Shown piece by piece: positions 22,128 to 32,082 of a stretch of DNA of 64,000 nt. The stretch covers positions 107,483 through 171,482 of the forward strand of contig CAVWXX010000006.1 in assembly GCA_963759155.1 (NCBI GenBank), read 5' to 3'. Source of the DNA: SZUA-36 sp963759155. Its GTDB lineage: Bacteria > Pseudomonadota > Gammaproteobacteria > Xanthomonadales > SZUA-36. Made by a program: the position numbers and the translations under genes. The notes under the pieces were generated by a model. The model saw only the letters and a program-made list of their open reading frames with translations. It was not told where the DNA came from and made no database searches. Within the stretch, counting starts at the first letter, position 1, and the number at the start of each line of letters is the position of its first letter.

Positions 22128-23302
22128 TGGGCCACCTCACTATTGTTAGCTGCCGCAACTGCTTTCTTGGCGGCATCATTCAAATCACTTGCTGTAATGA
22201 TGGCAAGACCACTGTCTGCCAGCAATTTTCTGCCTTCATCCACGAGTGTGCCTTCCAGGCGCACCACTACCGGTACGCTGACACCGACCTCCTGTACTGC
22301 GGCGATAATGCCCTCGGCGATCAGGTCACAACGGACAATGCCACCGAAAATGTTCACAAGAATGGCCGCGACACTTTCACCGGAAAGGATGATTTTGAAG
22401 GCTTCTTTAACGCGCTCAGCGGTGGTACCACCACCAACATCGAGGAAATTGGCAGGCTCACCACCATTGAGCTTAACCACATCCATGGTCGCCATGGCGA
22501 GACCGGCACCGTTCACCATGCAGGCGATGTTGCCATCCAGCGTGATGTAGTTCAGGTCGTGCCGGCTTGCTGCCGCCTCAGTTGGGTCTTCCTGCGCCTC
22601 ATCGCGCATCGAGGCCAGGTCCGGATGTCTGAAAAGGGCATTGTCATCCGCGTTGATCTTGGCATCGAGTGCAACCAGGTTGTCATTGCCGTCGATGATC
22701 AGCGGGTTAACCTCTAACAGGCTGAGATCTTTATCGATGAACAGGCGGTAAAGGCCCGACATGATCTTGGTTAGCTGCCCGACATGCTTGGCGGAAAGCC
22801 CCATGCCAAAACCCATCTGGCGGCCCTGGTAGGCCTGGAAACCAGCGGTATTATCTACATTAACCGTAACAATTTTTTCCGGCTCGGTCGCAGCTACTTT
22901 CTCGATATCCATACCACCGGCAGCTGAGCCCATGAACGTGAGGCAACGATTAACACGATCGACGAGGATGGACAGATAAAGCTCACTTTCAATATCGGTC
23001 GCTTCAGCAATCATCACAGCATCTACCGGCAAAGCCAAACCACCAGTCTGGTACGTGCTGATTTTCATACTCAGCATACGCTCGGTTTCAGCCCTGACCT
23101 CATCAAGTGAGTTCACCAGCTTGACACCGCCAGCCTTGCCGCGACCACCTGCGTGTACCTGTGCTTTGACAACCCATACCTTTCCGCCAAGACCCTGTGC
23201 AGCCTTGACTGCCTCATCTGGCGTGCGCGCCACTGCGCCTCCGGGAACAGGTACTCCGTAACTGGCGAATAATTCTCTCGCCTGGTATTCATGGAAATTC
23301 AT
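22124..23302 (-). CDS. sucC: Succinyl-CoA synthetase beta subunit
   Basis: 392 aa (E. coli 388). ATP-grasp subunit that binds the nucleotide and succinate. Starts MNFHEYQARELFASYGVPV; GGRGKAGGVKLV lies near residue 53, LLEVNPLIIDG marks the metal-binding region, and FLDVGGGTTAERV and VNIFGGIVRCD complete the usual motifs. First gene of the sucC-sucD operon. The roughly 290 bp upstream separates it from divergent pilS. This sucCD-pilSR arrangement is one I recall from Xanthomonas-type genomes. Confidence 0.97.
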   Translation of the reverse strand: MNFHEYQARELFASYGVPVPGGAVARTPDEAVKAAQGLGGKVWVVKAQVHAGGRGKAGGVKLVNSLDEVRAETERMLSMKISTYQTGGLALPVDAVMIAEATDIESELYLSILVDRVNRCLTFMGSAAGGMDIEKVAATEPEKIVTVNVDNTAGFQAYQGRQMGFGMGLSAKHVGQLTKIMSGLYRLFIDKDLSLLEVNPLIIDGNDNLVALDAKINADDNALFRHPDLASMRDEAQEDPTEAAASRHDLNYITLDGNIACMVNGAGLAMATMDVVKLNGGEPANFLDVGGGTTAERVKEAFKIILSGESVAAILVNIFGGIVRCDLIAEGIIAAVQEVGVSVPVVVRLEGTLVDEGRKLLADSGLAIITASDLNDAAKKAVAAANNSEVAQ

Positions 23303-23589
23303 GCTAACTCCTTCAGAAAATGACTGATTCGAAACCGCTGAGCTGTTTTTAATTTTTAAAGGAGTCCAAGTCTATTCAGGAGCGCCAATCTTGCGTCCGG
23401 AATAAATCAAGGGCTTCCTGTTTAAATATAGCCTTGCCCAAGGCTGGTATTTTCACTTGTATTGTAGTTTAAAGCAAAGGCAAGCTGGGAAAATTTCTGG
23501 GTGATATACTTGGCGCATAAAGCAGCCGTAAAATGGGTTTCAATGGGAACCGAAATAATTTTGGTTTCTTATATTTCTTCAAGGAAAAA

Positions 23590-25222
23590 ATGAAGCAAAA
23601 GGGATTCTTCTCAACCTTCCCTCTTCCTGAGGCGATGACCCATCGGGTGGTTTCCTACCTGAGTGTCTTCAGGTTGTTGATCAGCATGATTCTGCTGTAT
23701 GCATTTTTTACCGATTTGGTGGCAGTGCCACACACCCTGGATAAGAGCGCCATTGGCGGAACTGCATTGCTCTCTTATTTCGCCATGTCGGTTTACCTGG
23801 CCCTGGATAATCGCCGCCGGGCCACCGAACCTTATCCATTCGCACTGGTTACCCTGTTTACCGACCTGCTTTTCATTTCGGTTTTGTTGTTCATATTTCG
23901 GGCGGCTGGAAAGTGGTATTGCGGTCCTGCTCATATTCGGCAGCGCATCTGCCGCCGTGCTGCTGCCGCTGCGGATTGCGCTGCTCTATGCCTCCCTGGT
24001 CGTAATTGCATTCATTGGTCAGGCCGTGATGGGCTGGCTGGTTCAGGGTGAATCGATAGCTGAGCTGATAAAGGCCGGCCTTTACGGGGCCACTGCCCTG
24101 GCTACCGCCCTGTTGGCTAACCTGCTGGCACGCTGGTTAAAAGACTACCGTTTGACCACCGAGCGGCAGGCTGTCCAGCTAACCCGCATGGAGCAGGTCA
24201 ACGAACTGGTCATTCGCCGTATGCGAAACGGCGTATTGGCCGTGGATGCCGAAGGGCAGATTCAACTGATGAATGAATCGGCCTGGTTTTTGCTGGGCTC
24301 ACCAAAGGCTGATCAAAGAACACTTTCACAAATTTCTCCCCAACTTAATACAGCGCTGAGAGATTGGTATGACAACCCTAAAGTTGAAATCGCCCCGATA
24401 ACTGTGCGTGGCAGCCAGGCCCGGGTTGTCCCCAAATTTGTCGCACTACCGGGTATTTCAAGCATCCGCGTTTTGATCTTTCTGGAAGACAATGAAGTGA
24501 TCTCACAACGCGCGGTGGAAATGTCCGCCCATTTACTGGCGAACCTTTCGGGCAGTATCGCGCACGAGATTCGCAACCCGCTGGCCGCTATCAGCCATGC
24601 TGCCCAACTGCTTGAGGAATCGGAGGAAATCGCTGAGTCCGACCTGCGCCTGGTTGATATCATTCACAGCCAGTCGGGCAGAATGAACGGTATCGTTGAA
24701 AACATCCTGCAGTTGTCGAGACATGAAAAATCACGGCCTGATATTTTTGAGCTCGTTCCATTTTTGACAGAAATAGCTGAGGAAACCAAAAGCGCAATAC
24801 CAGGTATTCGGCTTACACTGGACATCAAACCGGAATTAAAAAGAACACTCGTTTTATTTGACCGTAGCCAATTGCACCAGGCGGTTTGGAAACTACTGGA
24901 AAATGCCAACCGGCATGCCCGGCTTGATGCGGCAATCCCCGAGGTGCTTCTTTCAATGAAACATCTTGAACGCACAGGATACTGTGTTATTACGGTTGAG
25001 GATAATGGACCGGGAATACCTGAAACCAATATGAAACGTATTTTTGAACCCTTTTTTACAACCCACAAACAGGGATCCGGCCTGGGTTTGTACATAGCCC
25101 GGCAACTTTGTGACGTAAATCAGGCTGAACTTACTGTAGACTCTGTTATAAATAGTTATTCTCGCTTTCATATTCGATTAGCATTGGCACGAAGCGAGAG
25201 AGCAAAGGTCGCCGGACAGTAA
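23590..25222 (+). CDS. pilS: Two-component sensor kinase PilS (one frameshift)
   Basis: 543 aa once one T in the TTT of 23896-23898 is removed, which joins LLFISVLLFIF to GRLESGIAVLLIF. The ATG at 23590 is preferred over an upstream in-frame ATG (23533) because it has AAGGA five bases before it. About six N-terminal membrane segments are followed by a PAS-like region (GVLAVDAEGQIQLMNESAW). The HisKA box SGSIAHEIRNPLAAISHA carries the phospho-accepting histidine, and the HATPase domain has DNGPGIPE and GSGLGLYIARQL. PilS phosphorylates PilR to control pilA transcription and senses pilin in the membrane. pilR follows 66 bp downstream. Confidence 0.92.
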
Positions 25223-25288
25223 GTTCTGCGGAAGATCTGCTTAAGGGAAGATATTCTGTAAATCAGAAAAGGAAAACAAGCAAAAGCC

Positions 25289-26664
25289 ATGCAACATCAT
25301 GTATTAGTTATTGATGATGAACCCGATATCCGGGAGCTACTTGACCTCACCCTGACCAGGATGGGTCTGAAAGTTACCACCGCCGAAGACCTGCGCGAAG
25401 CAAGACGCGCACTGTCATCACAAAGCTTCAGTTTTTGCCTGACCGATATGCGTTTGCCGGATGGCAATGGCCTTGACCTGGTACGCGAAATTGCCAGGGA
25501 TCACCCGGAGTTACCAACGGCAGTCATCACAGCTCATGGCAGAGTTGAGGATGCGGTTACGGCCTTGAAGATCGGTGCGTTTGATTTTGTATCCAAGCCT
25601 GTGGATCTTTCGGTTCTTAGAAAGCTGGTCAATACCGGACTCAAGTTAAGCAACGAAGAATCCACGCCGAGTGACTCGGGCACAGACGATGAAAGCCCAT
25701 TTGTCGATGATCAAATGGAGAAAATGACCGGCAATTCTGAAGCCATGCAAAAATGTAAGGCCATGATCAGAAAGCTGGCACGCAGCCAGGCACCCGTGAT
25801 GATCTCAGGTGATTCAGGGTCTGGTAAGGAACTAGCCGCACGATTGATTCATGACCTGGGACCAAGGGCTGACCAGGCATTTGTACCGGTTAACTGTGGC
25901 GCAATTCCGTCAGAGTTGATGGAAAGTGAGTTTTTTGGTCATATCAAGGGCAGCTTTACGGGCGCCGGGACAGATAAAGAAGGTTTATTCCAGGCCGCTG
26001 ACGGCGGAACCCTGATGCTGGACGAAGTGGCTGATTTACCCTTGAGTATGCAGGTGAAACTATTAAGGGCCATCCAGGAGAAGGCTGTTTTACCGGTGGG
26101 CGCCCGTAAGGAGGTACCCATTGATGTGCGTATACTTAGCGCTTCGCATCAGCAGCTACGTCCGCTGGTTGAAGAAGGTAAATTCCGCAGTGATCTGTTT
26201 TTCCGGTTGAATGTGATCGAACTGCATATGCCGGGCTTGGTGAACGAAGAAGTGATATTGAGCCATTGGCACATCGTTTTTTGAAAGAGATTACCGAGCA
26301 ATGGGATGAATCCAACACACCGGTGATTTTGCCAGAGGCAATGGAAGCCCTTAAGAACCACAACTATACGGGCAATGTCAGGGAACTGATCAACATCCTG
26401 CAGCGCGCTATAACAATGTGTGAGAACAATACCATCGGTGTGGAAGACCTGATGCTGGAACAGGTGGCCATTAAGGAAACTGATCAGTCCGTTGTTGAAC
26501 GCGATGATGATCAGACACTTGATACTTATATCGAGGATATCGAGAGGAAGATGCTTGAGGATGCCTTGGAAAAGACGCGGTATAACAAGACCCGGGCGGC
26601 TGAGTTGCTGGGTATAAGTTTTCGCTCGTTTCGTTATAAGTTGAAGAAGTTTGATATTGATTAG
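25289..26664 (+). CDS. pilR: Sigma-54-dependent response regulator PilR (one frameshift)
   Basis: 458 aa after adding one missing base between 26239 and 26240, which turns GLVNEEVILSHW into GLRERRSDIEPLAHRF, the conserved form. An N-terminal receiver domain (HHVLVIDDEPDIREL; phosphorylated Asp in CLTDMRLPDG) is followed by an AAA+ sigma-54 activator domain with Walker A GDSGSGKE, the sigma-54 contact loop GSFTGA (serine in position 2 is normal in PilR) and LDEVADLPLSMQVKLLRA. A Fis-type helix-turn-helix closes the protein (NKTRAAELLGISFRSFRYKL). It should activate the -24/-12 promoter seen in front of pilA. Confidence 0.93.
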
Positions 26665-26685
26665 CACCTAAACCAATCCAAAACG

Positions 26686-28245
26686 GTGTCAAAACAGACA
26701 ATACAACAAACAGGTGACTCACCTGGTGAACCCTCAAACCTCTCGGATCAGAGTCAACAAGGCGCTGTGGGCTCTCAAGTGCAAAAACCCGACCGGATAC
26801 CAACCAGATTTTTTATAGTGATCCCAGCACTATTTGGTTTATGGCTGATCGCTACGTCAATATCTGAAGCAGTTCCAAGCATAGGCTCGTATAACGGCAA
26901 GCGCATGCTTGAGCTTTATTTGATCTTCGTGACTTTGTTTGTACTACTAATAAGTTCGCAAGTTCGACAAAGACTAGAAACATTATTACTGGCAATCCCA
27001 GCTTGGGTTCGAATTCTTTTGTTGATTTTTTTCGGAATAGGACTCAGTTCTGCACTACTCACTCCTAATCCTGCATACCCGCTTTTAGACGTAGCGATGC
27101 TTTTTTTGCTCATATTGACAACACTTACCATCGCGTGCACCAGGCAGTTAGTAGGGATTCAATTTGATCGGGTGATAATAGCCTGTATTGCGCTCATGGG
27201 TTTCGGAGTAGCTTTCCAAGAATTGGTAGGAGTGTTGGTATTTATCTCAACTGGCCAACAATACAGTTACAAAGAAGCATTGATGCATTTTTTACACCCT
27301 CGCTTTTACAACCAGGTACAGACTTGGACTATTCCATTGCTTGCACTCTTACCAATTGTCTTTAATAAATATCGCTGGGTCGGCTTGGCCTGCATAATGC
27401 TAATTTGTATACAGTGGTACATTATTTTTGCGATGGGTGCCCGTGGTAGCACCATCAGCCTTTTAGTAGCAATGTTCGCCATAGGCATAATTCTTCCTAC
27501 ATATAGAAAGTACTGGCTCAAATTGCATGCTTTGGGTTTGATGCTGGGTATCCTATTTTATTTATCTGTTGTGGCTTTTCTTGGTGCAGTACAACCAGAC
27601 AATTCGGATTTTGTCAGTGAATCTCTCGGTAGACCAATGCTTCACACAACCGGTCGTACTAATTTGTGGAAGTATGCAATTAATGATGCCGTTCAAAACC
27701 CGTACCTAGGTGCTGGACCAATGCGCTATGCGTGTAGTGCCAACGTGTACCTGCCTGGGTCACCGCATAACTTCCCACTGCAAATAATGAGTGAGTGGGG
27801 AATTCCGGCTCTTGTAATACTTAGCATTATAGTCAGTTGGTTGATATACGCCTGGTTACTATCTGCAAGATCAGTCAAACAGTATCCTGCATATAAGCAA
27901 GCGTTGGTGACATGCACCTCCATATCTTGCCTCGCTGCAATGATTCATGTGTGTGTGAGTGGTTTACTAATCTCACCATCCAGCCAGGTGGCCGGCATGT
28001 TAGTTGCAGGATGGCTTATCGCAATCCTGTTCGACGCACGCCCCAAATCATTAATAACAATATCAACAGGTAGAAATGGAACCCCGTTATTGGTTTTTAT
28101 TGGATTGGCAGTTTCTTTTTCAGTAGTGGTATTTGCCCATATTGAAATTGAAGAAATGTCTTTTCGAACAACCTATGCAAGAGACTATGGCCCTATTACA
28201 CCAAGATTCTGGCAAGACGGTCGGTTTTGCGAGTATTCATTTTAA
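26686..28245 (+). CDS. O-antigen ligase/Wzy_C family membrane protein, possible pilin O-glycosyltransferase
   Basis: 519 aa with GTG start, 19 bp after pilR. The first roughly 40 residues are polar and low in conservation, so a later start is possible. About a dozen hydrophobic segments surround a large periplasmic loop holding TTGRTNLWKYAINDAVQNP, YLGAGP and HNFPLQIMSEWGIPAL, the Wzy_C signature with its key His. Members of this family are O-antigen ligases (WaaL), polymerases, or oligosaccharyltransferases (PglL/TfpO) that move a lipid-linked glycan to a protein. Position directly before pilA, inside the pil block, favours the pilin-modifying role. Sequence alone cannot separate the three. 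Confidence 0.75.
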   Translation: MSKQTIQQTGDSPGEPSNLSDQSQQGAVGSQVQKPDRIPTRFFIVIPALFGLWLIATSISEAVPSIGSYNGKRMLELYLIFVTLFVLLISSQVRQRLETLLLAIPAWVRILLLIFFGIGLSSALLTPNPAYPLLDVAMLFLLILTTLTIACTRQLVGIQFDRVIIACIALMGFGVAFQELVGVLVFISTGQQYSYKEALMHFLHPRFYNQVQTWTIPLLALLPIVFNKYRWVGLACIMLICIQWYIIFAMGARGSTISLLVAMFAIGIILPTYRKYWLKLHALGLMLGILFYLSVVAFLGAVQPDNSDFVSESLGRPMLHTTGRTNLWKYAINDAVQNPYLGAGPMRYACSANVYLPGSPHNFPLQIMSEWGIPALVILSIIVSWLIYAWLLSARSVKQYPAYKQALVTCTSISCLAAMIHVCVSGLLISPSSQVAGMLVAGWLIAILFDARPKSLITISTGRNGTPLLVFIGLAVSFSVVVFAHIEIEEMSFRTTYARDYGPITPRFWQDGRFCEYSF

Positions 28246-28359
28246 TTATGTAGAAATAAGACTGACATGTTTTGTCGGTTTCTGACAATTACCGTCATGA
28301 GTTTTAGTTTCATAACCATCAACAAAGTGTATACCACTGTTTAAAAAGAATTTTTATAG

Positions 28360-28376
28360 TTGGCATGTATAATGCA
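28360..28376 (+). promoter_or_regulatory. Sigma-54 (-24/-12) promoter of pilA
   Basis: TTGGCATGTATAATGCA matches the RpoN consensus with GG (28362-28363) and GC (28374-28375) exactly 10 bases apart. The pilA start codon lies about 92 bp downstream. The RpoN-dependent activator PilR is encoded just upstream, which makes this the expected pilA promoter. Confidence 0.82.
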
Positions 28377-28467
28377 TTAATAGTAACGGCATCCCAGGGT
28401 TATGGGGAACTGACTGGCGATAAGCAGAAGCAATCGTCACATTTATTACCATTGGAGGGTAAACGTT

Positions 28468-28953
28468 GTGAAAAATATGAAAAGTATTAAAAGAGTGACA
28501 AAAGGTTTTACATTGATCGAGCTGATGATTGTTATCGCCATCGTAGCCATCTTGGTTGCATTAGCGGTTCCAGCCTACAGAGACTATACAATTCGCGCTA
28601 AAGTGGCGGAATGTGTGAATGGCGCTGCTGTGCCTAAATTGAACATTTCTGAGTATCGTGAGACTGTTGGTGCTATGCCTTCAAGTGGAGATTTGGCTGG
28701 GACATCAGCGCCTGCTGGGCAAAGCCAATATTGCGAAAGCTTCACATTGCTAGATACTACAACCGGAATATTTACTGTAGAAACCAATGAAACAGCGATT
28801 GACACCGCTCTTTCAACAGTTACTATCCAGCCTCGAATGGTGCCAGAAGTGAATGGTGCTGGCGGTGTTGACTGGTTTTGTCAGCAAGGTGGAACAAGTG
28901 CAGAGGCCCTTAAGTACTTACCTTCAACTTGTCGTGGTGCAAACACCAATTAA
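28468..28953 (+). CDS. pilA: Type IV major pilin PilA
   Basis: 161 aa. GTG at 28468 is chosen because GGAGGG (28454-28459) is 8 bases away; an ATG at 28477 is the alternative. Type III leader ending TKG, then FTLIELMIVIAIVAILVALA with the conserved F1 and E5. PilD should cleave after the Gly and methylate the Phe. The mature protein continues VPAYRDYTIRAKVAECVNG. Two cysteines near the C-terminus (DWFCQQGG and PSTCRG) should form the D-region disulfide. Expressed from the sigma-54 promoter at 28360 and followed by a strong terminator, so mostly monocistronic. A second, broken paralogue lies at 34024-34504. Confidence 0.94.
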   Translation: MKNMKSIKRVTKGFTLIELMIVIAIVAILVALAVPAYRDYTIRAKVAECVNGAAVPKLNISEYRETVGAMPSSGDLAGTSAPAGQSQYCESFTLLDTTTGIFTVETNETAIDTALSTVTIQPRMVPEVNGAGGVDWFCQQGGTSAEALKYLPSTCRGANTN

Positions 28954-28984
28954 CAGTTGAGCTGATCAAGCTACAAGCAACAAG

Positions 28985-29017
28985 AAAAGCCCCCATTGTT
29001 TCAATGGGGGCTTTTTT
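28985..29017 (+). terminator. Rho-independent terminator of pilA
   Basis: Stem AAAAGCCCCCATTG / CAATGGGGGCTTTT with a 3-base loop followed by a run of T, 32 bp after the pilA stop. A textbook intrinsic terminator that isolates pilA from pilB. Confidence 0.92.
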
Positions 29018-29136
29018 GTTTCAAACAACCAAATCAAACCAAGTAGCATTTTGTGTTAAAACACGGTAATTTACAGCAAATTGACGACAGTTAAGTATAA
29101 TAGATAAAGAGAACAGGAACAGGGAGTGGCCTGCAA

Positions 29137-30850
29137 ATGAACACAGAACTAAAAGCAGCCAGTCAATTACACGGGTTTGCCCGTCGTTTGGTTGCGGATG
29201 GTCTGATGGACGAGCAAGCCGCCCGTGATGCCAATGTAAATGCGAGGCAGAAAGGGCTTACGGTTCTTGCCTGGATGATTAAGCACAAAGCTCTGGACCC
29301 GGAAGTCCTGATCAACGCCGCTTCAATTGAGTATGGTGTTCCAATCATTGATATCAGGGCCGTGGATTTAAGCATCGCCCCGGTCAGCCTGGTCGATGAG
29401 AGACTGATTGAAAAGCATCGCGCATTTCCTCTCTACTTGCGAGGAAACTCTCTTTTTCTTGCCGTTTCAGACCCAACTGATCAGGAAGTTATTGACGCAA
29501 TATCATTCAGTTCAGGCTTTCGCGTTGAGCCTATTCTTGTTGCACCTAACCTTATTAGAAGCTGCAATTGAAAGAGCACAAGATTCTCACAATCCTGTTT
29601 TTGATGATTTCGAAGATGAAGGTTTGGAAGATCTCGGTTATTCACTTGATTCAGATAACTTGGACGATGATGCATCTGATCCCGCAGTAGATGAAACACC
29701 GGTCGTTCGGTTCATCAACAAGGTCTTACTTGATGCGATCAGAAAAGGCGCTTCCGATATTCATTTTGAACCCTACGAAACAAGCTATCGAATTCGTTAC
29801 CGTCTGGATGGAATTTTAATTCACGCCGCAAGCCCACCTATTCAGATGTCCAGACGCCTGTCTTCAAGACTCAAGGTAATGGCAGGATTGGATATTGCTG
29901 AAAAACGAATTCCACAGGATGGCCGAATCAAACTTAACTTGTCACGTAAGAAATCAATCGATTTCCGTGTTTCCACCTGCCCTATCATGTTCGGTGAGAA
30001 AGTCGTATTACGTATACTTGACTCTTCCAGTGCGCAACTGGGGATAGAACGCCTTGGCTTCGATAAGGAGCAACAGGAAACATTTCATAGTTCAGTCACC
30101 AAACCCTACGGTATGATCCTTGTAACGGGACCAACAGGTAGTGGTAAAACCGTAACACTTTATACCGCTCTAAATATTCTGAATGATGAAGGGCGCAATA
30201 TTTCAACTGTAGAAGACCCGGTTGAAATTCGTGTCGCCGGCATTAACCAGGTTCAGCAAAATGTTAAGCAAGGCATGACATTTGCCCGGGCCTTACGATC
30301 ATTCTTGCGTCAGGATCCGGATGTCATAATGGTAGGGGAAATTCGTGACCTGGAAACTGCCGAAATTGCCATTAAAGCTGCACAAACTGGTCACCTGGTG
30401 TTCTCAACCTTGCATACCAATGATGCACCGCAGTCAATTACCCGCCTAATGAACATGGGTGTACCAACATACAATATCACTTCCGCAGTCAACCTGGTTA
30501 TAGCTCAACGTTTGATGCGTCGATTGCACAAATGCAAGCAACCGGATGATATGCCGAAAGAAGCTTTGTTGCAGGCAGGGTTCAAAGAAGATGAAATCGA
30601 AGACTTGAAAATTTACAAGCCTGTAGGATGCGCAGACTGCAATTCCGGATATAAAGGCAGAAGCGGTGTATTTGAAGTTATGCCAATTTCAGATACTATA
30701 GCCAGAATAATTTTAGAAGAAGGCAACGCAATACGTATTGCGCAACAAGCCAGAGAGGAAGGCATTAATGATTTACGCCGCTCAGCCCTTTACAAGGTGG
30801 CCGAAGGTGTAACAGATTTGATTGAAACCAACCGTGTAACCAAGGATTAG
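29137..30850 (+). CDS. pilB: Type IV pilus extension ATPase PilB (one frameshift)
   Basis: 570 aa once one extra base is removed in 29545-29557 (joins FRVEPILVAPN to LLEAAIERAQDS). Hexameric cytoplasmic ATPase that drives pilus assembly. An N-terminal MshEN/T2SSE-N domain (residues 1-140) is followed by an acidic stretch rich in Asp/Glu and then the ATPase core. Visible motifs are Walker A VTGPTGSGKTVTLYTAL, Walker B/Asp box RQDPDVIMVGEIRDLETAE and His box GHLVFSTLHTNDAPQS. A zinc-binding CxxC (VGCADCNSGYKGRSG) follows. pilC starts 4 bp after the stop. The junction loses no residues, so an indel error is likely. Confidence 0.94.
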
Positions 30851-30854
30851 GTTT

Positions 30855-32075
30855 ATGGCTGTCACAGAAGTAGGCCCCATCACATTTCTTTGGGAAGGAC
30901 GTGATAAACGCGGCGTCAAACTCAAAGGTCAACAGGTCGCATCCAACCCCAACTTGGTTCGGGCGGAACTCAGACGTCAGGGCATTAACCCTATCCGGGT
31001 CAAGAAAAAACCCAAACCATTATTTGGTGGTGCCGGAAGCCGAATTTCAGCCAAGGAAATCGCGGTATTCAGTCGCCAATTGGCAACCATGCTGAAATCT
31101 GGTGTGCCATTGGTGACTTCATTTCAGATTATTGCAGGCGGGGTGAAGAACCCGCGTATGCGTGTAATGGTGGAAAAGATACGTGCCGAAGTGGAAGGTG
31201 GCGGCAGTTTATATGAAGCACTTTGTGCTCACCCAGGCCAGTTTGATGAACTTTTCACCAACCTGGTTAAAGCTGGCGAAAGTGCCGGTGTACTGGATAC
31301 CATCCTGGATGAAATTGCATCTTATAAAGAACGAATTGAAAGCATCAAGGGTAAAATTAAAAAAGCCTTGTATTACCCAATTGCGGTCATTGGCGTTGCC
31401 ATCGTGGTTTCTGCCATATTGCTTATTTATGTAATTCCACAGTTTGAAGATATTTTTGCCAGTTTCGGTGCTGCTTTACCCGCTTTCACACAGGCAATTA
31501 TTGACGCCAGTCGCTGGTTAAGATCAAATGGTCTTTATGTTTTGTTTGGTTTCGTTGTTGTTATTACAGCGTTTATCTTGGCGAAAAAACGATCCAAACC
31601 TTTTGCACATTTCATTGACCGGATTTCGTTAAAAATTCCCATTATTGGCGATATTCTTGAAAAATCTGCTATTGCTCGATTCTGTAGAACACTGGCGATC
31701 ACTTTTGCCGCGGGTGTGCCATTGGTCGATGCTTTGAAAATTGTCGCTGGCGCAACCGGTAATGCAGTTTACAACGATGCATCTGCCCGAATCCGAGAAG
31801 ATGTCGCAGTCGGCCATCAATTACAGCTTGCCATGCAACAAACCAATGTATTTCCAAGCATGGTTATCCAGATGGCTGCCATCGGTGAAGAAGCTGGTTC
31901 ACTTGATGAAATGCTTATAAAGGTTGCCGAATCCTATGAAGAAGAAGTCAATAATGCGGTCGATGCATTATCCAGCCTGCTTGAGCCATTCATTATTGTC
32001 TTCATTGGTGTCATTGTCGGCGGCATGGTCATCGCCATGTACCTACCCATATTCAAGATGGCTGCAGTCATATAG
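30855..32075 (+). CDS. pilC: Type IV pilus inner-membrane platform protein PilC
   Basis: 406 aa, usual length. Inner-membrane platform that couples PilB rotation to pilin insertion. Two T2SSF domains are visible: the first around KEIAVFSRQLATMLKSGVPL and the second around SAIARFCRTLAITFAAGVPL. Three long hydrophobic segments are present (IAVIGVAIVVSAILLIYVIP, LYVLFGFVVVITAFIL, and the C-terminal IIVFIGVIVGGMVIAMYLP). It follows pilB by 4 bp and precedes pilD by 7 bp. The frame is intact. Confidence 0.95.
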   Translation: MAVTEVGPITFLWEGRDKRGVKLKGQQVASNPNLVRAELRRQGINPIRVKKKPKPLFGGAGSRISAKEIAVFSRQLATMLKSGVPLVTSFQIIAGGVKNPRMRVMVEKIRAEVEGGGSLYEALCAHPGQFDELFTNLVKAGESAGVLDTILDEIASYKERIESIKGKIKKALYYPIAVIGVAIVVSAILLIYVIPQFEDIFASFGAALPAFTQAIIDASRWLRSNGLYVLFGFVVVITAFILAKKRSKPFAHFIDRISLKIPIIGDILEKSAIARFCRTLAITFAAGVPLVDALKIVAGATGNAVYNDASARIREDVAVGHQLQLAMQQTNVFPSMVIQMAAIGEEAGSLDEMLIKVAESYEEEVNNAVDALSSLLEPFIIVFIGVIVGGMVIAMYLPIFKMAAVI

Positions 32076-32082
32076 CACTTCA

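Noticed and set aside
21696..22717. Long plus-strand frames (284 and 196 codons) opposite sucD/sucC
   Set aside because: Antisense to intact, highly conserved subunits. Composition follows codon bias of the real genes.
26686..28245. Calling the Wzy_C protein a definite WaaL O-antigen ligase
   Set aside because: Family motifs are shared by ligases, polymerases and protein glycosylases. Location next to pilA points elsewhere, so no specific symbol is given.
29545..29557. Split PilB as two separate proteins
   Set aside because: The two frames join without loss at the end of the N-terminal domain and give the normal 570-residue length.
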